Below are positions 1 to 11,861 of a stretch of 64,000 nucleotides of DNA, piece by piece; the stretch's first letter is position 1; each line of letters opens with the position of its first letter. A program made the position numbers and the translations under genes. The stretch is from Trichostrongylus colubriformis. Taxonomy: Eukaryota > Nematoda > Chromadorea > Rhabditida > Trichostrongylidae. The stretch is taken from positions 23,983,886-24,047,885 of the forward strand of contig OZ022256.1 of NCBI GenBank assembly GCA_963978905.1, given 5' to 3'. The notes under the pieces are model-generated. The model did not search any database. It had not been told where the DNA came from and saw nothing but the letters and a program-made list of their open reading frames with translations.

Positions 1-1062
1 TTGGCGTTCCGTACCTGTACAGCAGTCTGGATTCACCCAAGTAGGGATTTCAGGAGCTTGAGTGATCATCCGTCTCAGGTATAACATGCGTGGAGATACA
101 GAATAAAAGAAGACCAGCCACCTCAAGACAATGGTGAAGTGACGCAAGATCCCTCATTGAAACGCAATGGTCGCGACAAAAGCCATCACCCAATGTGGCT
201 GTGACATCTTCCAGCTCCTAGCGCATGAGAGCGCAGGGTTAGATATGTCCCCTTTTATTTTGTACATGGGAAGGTGTGATTTTTCCGACTGAGCCGCCAG
301 GTTCACTTCTTCCCTCTGAACTGAGGACGCCTGACCGTTTTCATGGCTACTCAAGTAAGTACTATGGGTGCAGGGATCACCTGAACATTGTCGCTTTGAT
401 GTGAAAATAGAAAATTGGTCTCTTCCCATTCGACTTGTCGCTTTGCGCATTGGATGGGGACAGATCCTGAAAACGCCCATGTCGAAATAGTGCGGTGCAT
501 TCCAGTAAGATAACCCACTTGGAAAGAGTTGTGAGTGGATTGTCGACCCTTCTGTCGAGTAGTACAAAGCAGATGTGGATACGTAGCTTGCCAATACCTA
601 AATGAGAAATCGCTTATGACGAGAATCTAAGAAGTATCGAGAGTCGCACCTGTATTTGGCATTATAAACTGGATAGATGGTGACATATTCTTTGCTGTTC
701 ACGTCACTCTTCTTGTGAGCAGTGTTGCTAGCCGATTCAGCAAAACTTCGGTCTGAACGAATTGTTTGTCGATCAACGGAGATTCAACGTAGCGTTCCTA
801 CTACAACACACTATCATTGGCAAGTCCAGGTGTTTCCAAAAGATCCGAATACGACGGGTTACAACAATTCAGTGAGTGTCAACCATAAACAATGGATATT
901 CTTCTACTTACTAGCATAACCCATCCCCGACCCCCTCAGTCTACTCCAGTTTCGCCTTAACGACGCTCCTTCTCGCAGGTGAAGCTGCAAAACTTTTCTC
1001 ATTTTCAGAATAATATGATTGCTGGTTTAAGCTCGATAAAAGTGCTACAACACTGCGCCACC
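1..1062. other. no supported gene
   Basis: Open frames occur on both strands, the longest about 147 codons at 594-154 (-), but none has a recognisable domain or can be joined in phase to a neighbouring exon. The missing C-terminal exons of the STAT-like gene, which runs leftwards on the - strand, would be expected here or beyond the edge. I could not identify them. Confidence 0.4.
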
Positions 1063-2005
1063 TTCAAGGCACACCACGAGATAATCAGGTCAGTGGTTTA
1101 CTTTCTTAGGGAAGGTAGGTCCTCGGATAAATGCTCAGGCTGCACTGCGTTGCAGCTGCGCGGTGCACCCTCACGGTGTTGTACCTGCTCGAACACAACC
1201 GAGCCACGCCACCCAACCAAATCACGCCTGTCCTTGAACGGACAATTTCCAAATTTTCATCAGCGATAAATGGCTGTTTCACCATATTATCTTCTCCTAT
1301 TGCAAGTTTACTTCTCCACATGAGCGCCATGTTGGAAAACTGTCCGTCTGAGGCCAGGCGTGATTCGGTTGGTGGGCGTGGCACCGTTGCGTTTAAAGGC
1401 ACATTCCAGGATTATTGGGATATCACATCTCCTGCCATGGATGGATAGTTCGACCCAAGTCACGTAGGCTGTACCTTTACCGAGGCGTGGGTACAGTTCC
1501 TGGAGCGTGCAGAGCCAAAGTATCTAGCGCAACAGCTCGGCCCCGCCCATCCCAGCCGGGGGTGTGCTGCAAGTGTTCCGAAGCTTAGTGTGGAGTCAGG
1601 TCACTCAGTAGTGGGTTTACTTCGCGAGACGATTTCTTTACTGCCAATTTCAAGATATTGGCTAGTAGCTGGTCTACTTATGTCAAAGATAAGAGTCGAA
1701 GAGTAAAGGCAGACCCCCTGTTAGGGTGGGTGGGGCCGAGCTGTTGCGCTAGATTCTTTGGCTGTGCACGCTCCAGGAACTGACACACACGCCTCGATAA
1801 AGGTACAGCCTACGCGGCTTGGGTCGAACTATCCATCCACGGCAGGAGATGTCATATCCTGATGATTCTGGAATGTGCCTTTAAGCAGGCACGACACCGT
1901 GAGGGTGCACCGTGCAGCCGCAACGAACGTGCAGCGTGAACAGTTACATAGGCTCCTACTTGCCCAAAGAAAGCCACTACTGATCATCGCGTGGTGTGCC
2001 TTCAA
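1063..2005. mobile_element. inverted-repeat element, family A copy 1
   Basis: The ends are inverted copies sharing AAGGCACACCACG; the left end starts near 1063 and the right end near 2005. Inner blocks are also inverted: 1440-1560 mirrors 1710-1860, with the AACAGCTCGGCCCC core in both arms. No transposase frame was recognised, so it looks like a non-autonomous DNA element. A related copy with the same ends lies at 55809-56234. It sits just downstream of the last recognised exon of the STAT-like gene, probably in an intron. Confidence 0.65.
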
Positions 2006-2027
2006 ATAAGAGACAGAAGAATGTTAC

Positions 2028-5000
2028 CTCCGTTGCTAGCAGCGTTACTTCTTTTCGTGCCTGAAGTGGGCTTCATTGCCAGAAGTGCCGCTGATGGAGG
2101 TTGAGATATCTGATTTGGCTGCTGCAGAAGTCGCGCACGATTCATTTCAGACTAAAAAGATATGAAATCGTTTCGAAATACAGCTGGAAAAACGGTGGAA
2201 ATCAATGGGGTGAAGAGGTTACCTGAATGTGCTCGGCAGTTTCCTCGGAGACGACTTGGATTTCAAAATCCTTGAAAACCACTCCTCTGGCCAAAGCACC
2301 GCAATTCATGCTGTGAAGACATTGTGCTAATGGGACTACCGCCCGTTTTTTTTTTCAAAATCTAATAGAAATCATGTTGAATACCTGAAAAGGTTGTTGG
2401 TAACCAGAATGGCGGTGGTGGACGGTTCAGTAGCCAGAACACAGTCGCTCATCAACAGTTCCAAAGCTCCAAACACGACTTGTGAGAGTACTTTCACTTG
2501 CTCATCCAGATCGTAGGCTTTTTTAACAATGGTGATCTCGTAGCGGAGACCCTGAACACTACAGATGTTGAATAGATCGCGAAACGGCTTGTCACTGCTT
2601 ACCTGTAGTCGAGCAGCCAATACAGCCAATATGTACATCATAATGGAGTAGAAGGCGACAAGGTTCGTAACGGATTCGTCCAAATGGCTGCCCTGTTCAC
2701 GCATGCGTACAATCTGAGCAGCCCTCACGTCCCGCCATCTTGCTACACTGTGAGTGTTGCAAAAAGCCTGCACAAAATACTACCACTATTACTGGGTGGC
2801 GCTTGGGGGTCAACAAAAGAGGTCCGCTTAACCTTCATGTGGTCGATGCATGGGACCAAAAATCGTTCTCCGAATTCCTTGCACTCGAGACGGAATGCCT
2901 CAATCTCCGTTTGATTGAGAAATTGAGCTATAGAGAGCCTCCTGAATACTTAATCATAAGCTTTTTCCTTCAAACTGATAGGGCAGACGATCGCACCCAT
3001 TTTCTTAAAAAAAAGTCAAAACTAACAAACGACATTTCTTCATATGCAAAATCCACAATGACTGAGTGGATGATCATCTTTACTACCTAATAAAAATAGA
3101 AGCGCCACACAACTACATAGTAGAAAGTACAGATTTGGGCTTTCCTGGCATATTCTCCTGTGTTTATTGCCCAAGTCATGAAGGCGCTTGGTCAGAGATT
3201 TAGGAAAAGTAAGGGTGGACGATGTCGGAACGTGGAGGGAGAGACGCACAAGACAGTCTCCTTGTTGCTGGGCGGTGCAACTTCCGTGCATGACCCTTGG
3301 ACTGGCTGAGGGTCGCTTCTGTCCACTTATCTAATACCACCTCCTTGAGCGGTGAGAAAGGGTACATGTCTGCAGCTTCGAGCCGGCCTATCTGCGCAAG
3401 AGGGTAACTGGACTAGACCGGACATCCTACACTGTACCATTCGGTTGGGAGTCGATTAGTCGAATTTCCGCTTTGTGGTGTCGCACTCGCGGCGTCGTCA
3501 GCACGACTTGCTGCAGTCGGTTGGGATTCCGCTCAGTATGCAGTGGGCTGGTATCGCGAGAGACCTTCAAGATTGCAGATTGGAAGTTCCGGAAGTTCCT
3601 ATATGCTGTGGTTGTTGCTGTTTCAACGGATAAAACTACAAACAACTCGCACTCGCCACGGGTGCGCGTAAACTCGACCAATTGACGCCGCCCGTACCAT
3701 TATATAGGCGCCTTCCAAAATAATTTCAGTATTTTGGTCTCCTTTATAGACATCTGCAACTGCCGATTGTATGCCTTCATCCATTGCGAGACTGAGTCAC
3801 ATTTTCGCACAGAGACTAAGTCAAACGTCCTCCATCCCAAATGGTCACCGCCCACGTTTGGTTTCACTAATCAGTCAGCGAAGGTGAATAGAGTAAAACT
3901 GTATGTGGTGATAAGCATTGCGATCCGATCAGATATGTGATGTGAGAAAGTAATAATAACGGGAAACAAGTGAAGACATTCTGCATCGTAAAATCAAGTA
4001 AAAATTCGTTAAAGAGCTTACTAATAGCATTAATCTCATCATGAAGCTGAGGATTAGTATGATGTTATTGTTAGTTCCAGACCTTTCAAAGTTCTCAGCT
4101 CTTGGGTATTTCAGTATACTACGTTTTCATTGAATGTAAACAAACAATGAATGAATGAGCAATCAAGCCCTCGTAGAACTTGTGAATAGTTCACAAGTTC
4201 GACGAGGGCTTGATTGAGGGACTTTGTTGCAAGTATGCCGGATTGTATGCAAAAGCTTCAGTCTCGGACAAGACTCGAAGTCGCATTCCATGCTTTCCGG
4301 GCATATGCGCTGATCAATTACACTTCCTAGACTCCTTTCATCTTAACTCAGCTTCCGAATGGTACATCTACCATAGCTTATCAGCACTCACACGCATAAC
4401 GTGTTGAACCGGTTGGTCAGTAACGGCATCGAACCGTGAATCTAAATTTTAAAGACAGTGACAGGGGTAATGCGGGTGAAAAGGAATCCCAGAAGAAGTC
4501 ATTCACTAAAAAGTTACGGGTCTGAGAGGCCTATGTAAAGGCGAAATCCCCGCGCAAGGCGCCCCTTGAGCTGTGCAGGAGACGACCTCATCAGGCCAAA
4601 CCGCCTTTCTCATGTCAGCCCGCCTAAGGTCGACTGCCAAGGAACGACTGAGGTGTAGAGCGGCTCCGGGTTAGGCTTTGTGAGAGCACTAATGAAGCTA
4701 TCAACTAACAAATGGGAAGCTTTTCTTTTGTTTCAAGTTCCACTGTTCAAACAGTCGTTATTCCGAGCAGTTTTTGGCCTATCCTACAGGTCTGCTCTAA
4801 TTGCAGAAGAGCAATTTTGTTGTGAAGGGACTTTGATATGGGAAATTCCGAAAGTATTCTATAGTATTCACAAATATTCATAAAGTCAATGGGTAATTTC
4901 TCTAAAATGCACCTTGTAAGCAGATAGAGTTCCTGTAGTGTCCTTTCTGTGTTCTGACGCAAAACTTCAAAATCCGAGTCCTGATAGTAGCCCATAAAAG

Positions 5001-7297
5001 GCATGTTTACACTGGAAATACATGAGTATTAGAGCAAATTAATCAGTTGTTGTAATATATATGTATTAAATACTTTGAATAGTTCACAAGTTCGACGAGG
5101 GCTTGATTGAGCCGTTGGTAGATAACTTTGTCATCGTTGGAGATAGCATTTTGAGTGTTGAGATTGTTCTGTAGACGACCAGTTATACACAGTACATTCC
5201 ATGTTAACATCGTCCATTCCTCGTAAAAATCCTTCAAAATGGCACAGTTTTTTCATTGCCAACATTGATTGATGAGCAATTCATTCTAACTGCAACAATT
5301 CACATACCCTGCTGTTTTCCGGTCACGTACCGACCGGGTGTGCGCCATTAATACAGAAAATTCGCCTTGCGGCGCCCGGCGTGCGATCCGATTATGCTAG
5401 CCGTATTAAAGGGTCCTGAAGCAATGGCAGTGTTCTACGCCTTATTCTAGGCGTAATCGCTTCAGGGATTAACTTGTGCGACGCCCCTATCTTGCACCAT
5501 TTGGTCGGTGCACGAATTTACTTTCCTAATGGCACACACCCCATACCGACCCAGTGAGGCTACGCGCGATCATCGAAGTCACGAAAGGCAATCATAATTG
5601 CAGCTAACTTGATCCAACAATGAGAAAGAATGTGGATGAAACGGAGTGGGGACAAAGGTCAGCACTTAAATTGGATATTAGCACTATAAAAGGCAGTGGT
5701 AGGGGTAATAGCGGCCGAATATGGAAGGATCTTAAATATGAAGTCGAGGTGCTTAATGGTACGGAAGAGGAGAAATAACCGAAGGAAACGGTCAAAAACC
5801 GATTAATAATACCCCTTCCCACCGTCTATCCCCAAACGGGGCCTTCTTTCCCACCGGAAAGTTCGCTACATGTAGTCTTTTCAGATCCCTAGCTTTCATT
5901 TGCCTGACCCACTCTAGGAGTTCGCATTACCCACATTATCCCTATCACTGTCTCTGAATCAAGCCACCAATGATGGATGTGAGTGTACGATAGAGGTGAT
6001 CCTGAGCCAGGATATGTGGTCTTTGCTTCAGTCTGAGAAATTAATGTGCTTCCAGAATGATTGGAACGCTTGAGACTCTACCCCGTATGCACTAGTGCCT
6101 AGAATAGCGTCATACAGAAGCGAATGTAAAACGCAAATTCCAGAAAAAATTACTGCTCCAACGAGGGGCATCCATAATGATCAACAAGAATCATCTTACT
6201 GGACTTAGTTTACAGACCGAAATCTGCAGCAGAACTTTCGTCGTTTTATTTTCGTGCATGTGACTGCCTCGTACACCAAGCTGTCTTTAACACTAATTCA
6301 TAAAGCACCCAGAACCACTAGCTCATAATCGTTTTCTGATTTTTCTGGATACTGGAAAAAGGCACAGAAACGGTACTCTCACTCACTTGTCCTTTCATTC
6401 CACCTGTTTGATTTTGCTGAATGCGTAAAACACGGCCATCGATTTCGGTGAGCAGCTTACATATCATCGTTTTCACCTGTCAATCAAATCTGTCAGTAAC
6501 TGTCAGCGAAAAACCGCACAGTCATTGATTTCTACAGTTTAAATGACAACTATCAATTCACATTATTTCCGAAGAAAGGCTGTTTCTGTCGAACAACTCT
6601 GGCAGTAACAATGTACCGCGTAAGGGTGACGAACTAGTTTCCTTGATTAAATACTATGGTCAGCCGCCAAGATTTAAAACGAAAAATCGTAGCATGAATA
6701 AGTGGTAGTTTTCCGGACTTCCCACTCAGTTTTAGTCTCCACCTAAACAGTAATGCAGTTATGGATTTCCAAAATGTCTCCAATTCGCCACGGCACTTGG
6801 ATTGGACACAAGGATTGCCAAGGGCATGAACATGGCGTATCAACGATTGCCATCGTGAGTACGACTCATTCCCGATGGAAATAGAAAACTGTGCTATTTG
6901 AATAATTATGACCTATAATACAAAGATAAGTACCTTGGCAAGCCGTTGCTCTTCAGTGTCGGTGAACGGCGGATCGTAATGCCGTTGAACGCCATGCCAA
7001 AGGCAAAATAGATCGTAAAGTAACTTTTGGAAGTGCTCGTTCGGTAACATTTCCTGATGACTGTGGAAGATATACGACTATCACGGTTTCGGTTCTGCCA
7101 AAAAGACAGTCGTCAAAGCATCGTGCGCAAGGATCTAGCCAAGCACTTAGCTGGAACCTGAGAAATCAGCGAGATGGCTCGTAATAGCCAAATTGTTCAG
7201 AAGCTGATCGTCAAGGGCTGTCTCAGCGCCACAGGGCTTTTGACGCCACAAATGAGCGCGAAGACGAACGTAGATCTGATTGCGTAGGGGTTGATAC
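2028..7297 (-). CDS. STAT-like transcription factor gene (partial)
   Basis: Exons on the - strand: 7297-7158 (its phase does not fit the next exon), then a phase-consistent chain 7060-6934, 6476-6387, 5231-5074, 5011-4913, 2941-2833, 2767-2603, 2551-2385, 2310-2223, 2151-2028. The chain gives about 375 aa and leaves one base at its 3' end. Most junctions have good CAG/GT consensus; the acceptor at 5231 (TTGAAG) is weak. The protein is mostly helical, with a coiled-coil-like middle. The stretch ARWRDVRAAQIV..LD followed by ELLMSDCVLATEP and VVFKDFEIQVVSEE resembles, from memory, the end of the STAT coiled-coil (W..RRQQI..LD, LM...VVE.QP) and the first strands of the STAT DNA-binding domain. 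If correct, it is a cytokine/stress-type nuclear transcription factor. The SH2 domain and both termini are not seen. The exon chain is firm; the family call is inference. Confidence 0.5.
4160..4216. repeat. exon-derived hairpin in an intron
   Basis: A 27-base arm (4160-4186), a 3-base spacer and a 27-base inverted arm (4190-4216) differ at one position. The right arm matches 5083-5109, the 3' end of a coding exon of the surrounding STAT-like gene; the match extends about 8 bases left through GAATAG. It lies in the intron between exons 5011-4913 and 2941-2833. Confidence 0.85.
4237..4350 (-). repeat. diverged tRNA-derived repeat
   Basis: This is an old copy of the repeat at 62587-62691. Both share the order CAAAAGCTTC, a GGGACTCGAA-like B box, the CTTTCCGGG block, a CAATTACAC-like A box and CTTAACTCAGCTT. 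The B-box equivalent here is decayed, so a functional tRNA is unlikely. Confidence 0.5.
5336..5541. mobile_element. Mutator-type palindromic MITE, copy 1
   Basis: The 206-bp element has inverted ends (GGGTGTG / CACACCC) and a central hairpin around TCTACGCCTTATTCTAGGCG. It is flanked by a 10-bp direct repeat, CGTACCGACC at 5326 and CATACCGACC at 5542 (9 of 10 identical), as expected for a Mutator-like target duplication. Its centre is nearly the same as that of the copy at 23811-24040. Confidence 0.7.
5687..5955. mobile_element. AAAGGCA-family MITE
   Basis: The left end AAAGGCAGTGGTAGGGGTAA and the right end, reading inward CAGTGATAGGGATAATG on the other strand, are terminal inverted repeats. 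The interior contains sequence shared with other members of this family (AGAAATA and the GTTTGGGG-like block). It has no coding capacity and lies within an intron of the STAT-like gene. Confidence 0.55.
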
Positions 7298-8505
7298 CTG
7301 CAACAACCGAGAGACAATGAAGCGGAAAATGAAACGAAAACAAGCATGGCGATGCGAAAAGATTACAATGTGAGGCAAGGGTCACTCTCTTTTGGCGTCA
7401 AATCAGGGTAAAGCATGGACTGATGAGGTGATCTCTAAAGAGAGTAGTCACTTGATAATCATACCAAGTACTAGGCAGCACATGCTATGATAATCGATTC
7501 AAAACCTTTTTCTGGGATGCCCTCTAATAACGGAAACGTCGAAAGCATTAACCGGGAAGGGCAGAAGTGTGTAGAGGTGTCGCATTTTTTTCGTATTTTT
7601 CCATATTTTCTTCACTAAGGCTTTATACAAACTGTTCCATTGGTTCAAAAATGTCACGTGATCACCAGAGAAAAATAGTCCATGCATTGCAACTAGTTTG
7701 ATTAATAGGTCTTACTAGTGAAGGAGTGAAGTGAAGATGTAAAACAAATTTATCTGTTCAATTCCACTTCCTAGAGCAATCAGAACAAGCCCATCAAACT
7801 TGGGAAAAAAAGGTGAGGAAATGTTTGTGAGCCATGAAGTGTGGACAAAAGTGCTTCGGGTGGATGAACCACATTCGCCCACCCCCTCTCTCCCATCTGG
7901 TATTCCTGTCCATATCAGAGAATAACGGGAAGTATATGTAGCTCAAGCAGGCCCATGTAAAGCTACTTCAAAGCTAAAGTACCAAACGCATTTGCAAGGC
8001 ATAGGTAGAGGAGTAATCAATATAGTGATGATGAACATACATACAAGTGTGCAGGAACACTTGAAGTGCCGCCACTGCTGGCCAAGGTCGAGGTTGTAGA
8101 AAATACTGCGCAAAATACAAAAAATGAAAATTATGAAAATCGCCATGCATTCCACAGTGCCCAAATGGCTATTAACAGAGCAGTTAGATAATGCGAAAAC
8201 AAATAATATCAAAACCAATTAAGTACAGCTGGGCACAAGTAAAAGTACAGTTGAACCCTCACTTACTTATACATTTATGCATAAGAACGGGTAAAATAAG
8301 GAAGTGGAAGTGGGAGAGACAAGTGAGGGCAAACGAGTTTGTACTATCATCGGAGGTCTTTTTTCACTTACTGCTGACCTCATTTCTTATCAATCGTCAG
8401 AGCCGAGTAAGAGGGTAGAACGAACAACTCAAATGACATTATACTATACTAGGAATGACAATATACTTTGATAACAATGCGCAAAGATTCATTGTTCCTC
8501 CCCCC
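7298..8505. other. no supported gene
   Basis: This is the upstream side of the STAT-like gene on the - strand, so its first exons are expected here or further right. Short open stretches such as that around 8100-8040 (-) end near GT, but none could be joined in phase. A and T runs are common. Confidence 0.35.
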
Positions 8506-8695
8506 GGGTCAAATACAGATCCCAAAATTTCCATCGACGTCGAAGCTATTCTCTCCCTAGGCCTAAGCTAGAGGGGACGACGCGGTTGCTTTCTCATGTA
8601 GAAGGAGGGAATATGAATTTTAGCGTGTGCATTGGAAGGAAGAGGAGCTTCGACCTCGACGAACTAATGCGTCTCCTCTCCGACTTATTTGATCC
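8506..8695. mobile_element. GGGTCAAA-family palindromic MITE
   Basis: It begins GGGTCAAAT and ends ATTTGATCC, with an imperfect palindrome across the whole 190 bp: GACGTCGAAGCT on one arm and AGCTTCGACCTCGACG on the other. Related copies are nested at 47089-47305 and 50859-51091, and a half copy is at 30052-30175. Confidence 0.6.
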
Positions 8696-11155
8696 TCGCC
8701 CCCTTGTGAGCATCAGTTTAATTCAATATTGAAGAGAAGAGGATATTAAGAAGTAGCTGAAGAGGAGACATCAGAATGGCATAGAAGTGGGGAGGTGGAG
8801 TGATTCCGGTGGAACGAAAGGCGATGGCGACGGTCAGAGAACTATCACATATTGTTGTTGGGTGTTTGCATTGCGCTGTGGCGATATCACTCGTCATATC
8901 CTTGAGAAAAGGGAAGAGATAAAAAGGCTATTCATACATCGAACGATTGATTTATTGATTAATAACAATCGGTATGAACTATGACACAACACTAGCTTGA
9001 ATCGTTACAAAAATTGAAGTGACAAAACAATAACTGAGATCAGATTTGAAATAAGACCGGAAACGAAAAGAGGAGGAGGGCGAATGGTAGTGGTTAGTGA
9101 AGCTAGGCAACGTTATCAGTGGTGAAGTTTGTGGTATTGGTGGAATATGATAAAGATACGTATTGATTTGGAGAATCACGAAAATTGCGTTTTTGTGGGA
9201 ATGCAGAACTGTGAAATGCGTGTAGCAGGATTTGATACGTATCGAATCTCGAGCTCCAAAGAGGCAATAATCTCCGTAAGTATACCATAACTCAAATGCT
9301 AACGAAAGGGCCACAGTAAAGTGACGAGGGTTTTGCCGTAGGCAAGTAGCAGCCATTAGGCAGAATGGTGAATCAAGAGGTAACCAGGAAAGACCACGCG
9401 ACTCTCGGACGCCTTGATCTGTATCTCTGAGACAGGACACAGGACGGGCAGGATATCAATAGCAAGTCGACTGCAGCACCAGCAATGGAATGTTACAATG
9501 TAATAATCGATGGAGGCGAACGTCTTCTTAACATCACTTGATAGTGTGCCGCTCATTTCTCATTGATTACAAAACCTTCTGATGTCTATCTGGTAAAGGG
9601 AACTCGGCTAAAGAGACTTTGCTCAAGTCAATATAACACCCTGGTCAAAACCGCTTAGGAACCGAATCGAATATGTTGGCACCGTGTTCGCGAACGCATA
9701 CCAATGAGGCTCATAGGCCACCACACTCGCACCATAATTATTTCTATTTCGCTCATTTCACCACTTGCTTTGTTGTTTACCTGTTTATGATGACGCAAAG
9801 CCACACCATCTGATTAATTTCATGTGATTAATCCTCTTGGCATGCAGCCTCATTGGTCAGTCATTCCCTTCAAGAGACTGTCTGATTGACAGGGACAAAA
9901 AGTGAGGATAAATGACTATTTCCTTGTAAGCAGATGCAGCGCTGTGGTCATAGGGGTCACCTCTCATCTGCATTGGCCTTTGAATCGATCTACGACCTGG
10001 CAAAGCAACGCTCAATCTATCAGTCTAGGTCGATCAATCGATATCAGATTCTAGTTATGCAAGAGAACGGTGGACAGTGGAACATGAGCTGGTCCCTACG
10101 TCCTTTCAGTCATATTCGCTTTAATAAAATATTGGTCAGGCAGAGGTTAAGCTGACAGAGAATGAATGTCGCAGTGGTTTGGGGTAGGGGTAGGGATGGG
10201 TCGATATTAAATCAACATTTTAGGTGTGCCTCGTACTGATCCTATTAGGTTGTAGGATAATTTTTGCAATTCTATCTTTTACAAGTCTAATACACCACAA
10301 ATTGGACCTTACTTTTGCGAAACAATTGTGTCATTCATATTCTCTATACTCACATATGGTGAACACATATGTGATCTAAATCCTGAAATTTCAAGAAGGG
10401 AGTGAATTTTGCATAAATGAAAAACGAAATAAAATATAATTCTGGAGTGAGTTTACGGTGATATTGATTGCCACAGTCCTTCGCTCGCGCAACTGGATAA
10501 ATAATTAAAAATCGCTATTTTTTGCAGGGGTGGAGAATGGCTCAGTAAAGGAGCCGTCAAACAGTACTAGGTGCCCTCTCCATGTACAACAACGACGTAA
10601 TTTTCTGAAATTCCCAGGAAATTTCGGGAAAACATGGCAAAAATTATCCTACAACCTAATATGTACTGTATGATGCGTTGTTCGAGACCAAAACGTAGCT
10701 GCCTCCTGCCTCTAAAACAGCTTGTCGACGTTTTCTCGTGACCTCCCCCCCACTCCCAAAATGCAAGAGTACTTGGTGTTGATCATCAATCCCTCTGTAA
10801 GACTGCACAGCACTTTCTGCTTTCAATCGTATCATAGTTGTATTTCAGTGATTTGGCTCCCACAAGGAAGGGCGGGGCCAGCGTACGGGTCCGTGTTTTC
10901 ACTTTTCCAGACTGATATCTGGTTCCACTCACCGAACCATGCTTGTGACAGCAGTACCAGCCTATGTTCTCCCATCCAGATCTTCCTAAAATGCTGGCTC
11001 TTTCCTTTACGGAATCCAGAATATATGACTGTGAGTTGGTACTAGAACGCACCTCCAGAACCGTTGCCTTTACCATATATAATGTTTCACAATAAACACC
11101 CTTCTGATGGTGAATGGCATCTATAAGTCTGTAATAGCCTACACTATACAGCTTA
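8696..11155. other. no supported gene
   Basis: Open frames such as 9440-8979 (-) and 11304-10786 (-) have no recognised domains or convincing splice partners. The sequence is AT-rich and contains short palindromes (CACATATG near 10360). Nothing here could be assigned. Confidence 0.35.
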
Positions 11156-11861
11156 CAGGGGGTGCCAAAAAAGTAATTTTGCTTACGGCTCACATCTGCC
11201 AAATAAACAACATCGAGAAACGAAAGTGATAGAAAGTATTGGGGCAAAATTTTCTCGAAATGTTCCTTCAAAAGCAGGAGCAAGCCGAGACTCACCAATT
11301 CCACTTACATGGTTTTCAGAGCACCTACGTATCAAGGTCCGCTTAAAAGAGTGGAGCCAGGTTCGGTGGTAGGTCTTTTGTGGGAAGCTTCCTAAGAATT
11401 GGCCCTTTGGTCCATGGAAGTCACAGAGACCATGCTGCTTTAACAGCGCTGCTATGATCCGAAGTGTAATTTTTTATACCTCAAACCTCCTCCGGAGGGT
11501 TTTCAGTGGTAATGGTACGTTTTGGTACATGGAAAACGAAGGATGTGGGGAGACTGGAAAAAACGGAATACTCAAGGGCCCCACCCAATACGAATCCCTT
11601 CAGGTAGCCAGAATGAACGGACCTCAGCAATGTTGTGAACGAGAGTGACGACATCTTGGATTTTGCCGTGTTGAGGTGGCATATCATGCTCACTCGTAAA
11701 ATTCCTGATCCTGTCCGTACAGAAGGCTGTTACGGAGTTTAGTGATAGAGTGAGGAGTGCTCTTGAATTTGAGGATGGAAATACCTTGTCAGGATTTGCT
11801 GAAGTTTGACTGATGAGGGGTTGAAAGTGGAGAAAAAAATTACTTTTTTTGGCACCCCCTG
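11156..11861. mobile_element. Tc1/mariner-type non-autonomous element
   Basis: Terminal inverted repeats of about 25 bp begin CAGGGGGTGCCAAAAAAGTA at 11156 and end with their inverse at 11861. TA lies directly outside both ends (11154-11155 and 11862-11863), the Tc1/mariner target duplication. The 706-bp interior has open frames but no recognisable transposase motif. Confidence 0.75.

Noticed and set aside
154..594. 147-codon open frame (-)
   Set aside because: No domain recognised. It could be a downstream exon of the STAT-like gene, but no SH2 motif (such as GTFLLRFS) is visible and no phase link could be made.
8979..9440. 153-codon open frame (-) with a hydrophobic stretch
   Set aside because: No convincing acceptor or donor and no family similarity; not enough to call an exon of the STAT-like gene.
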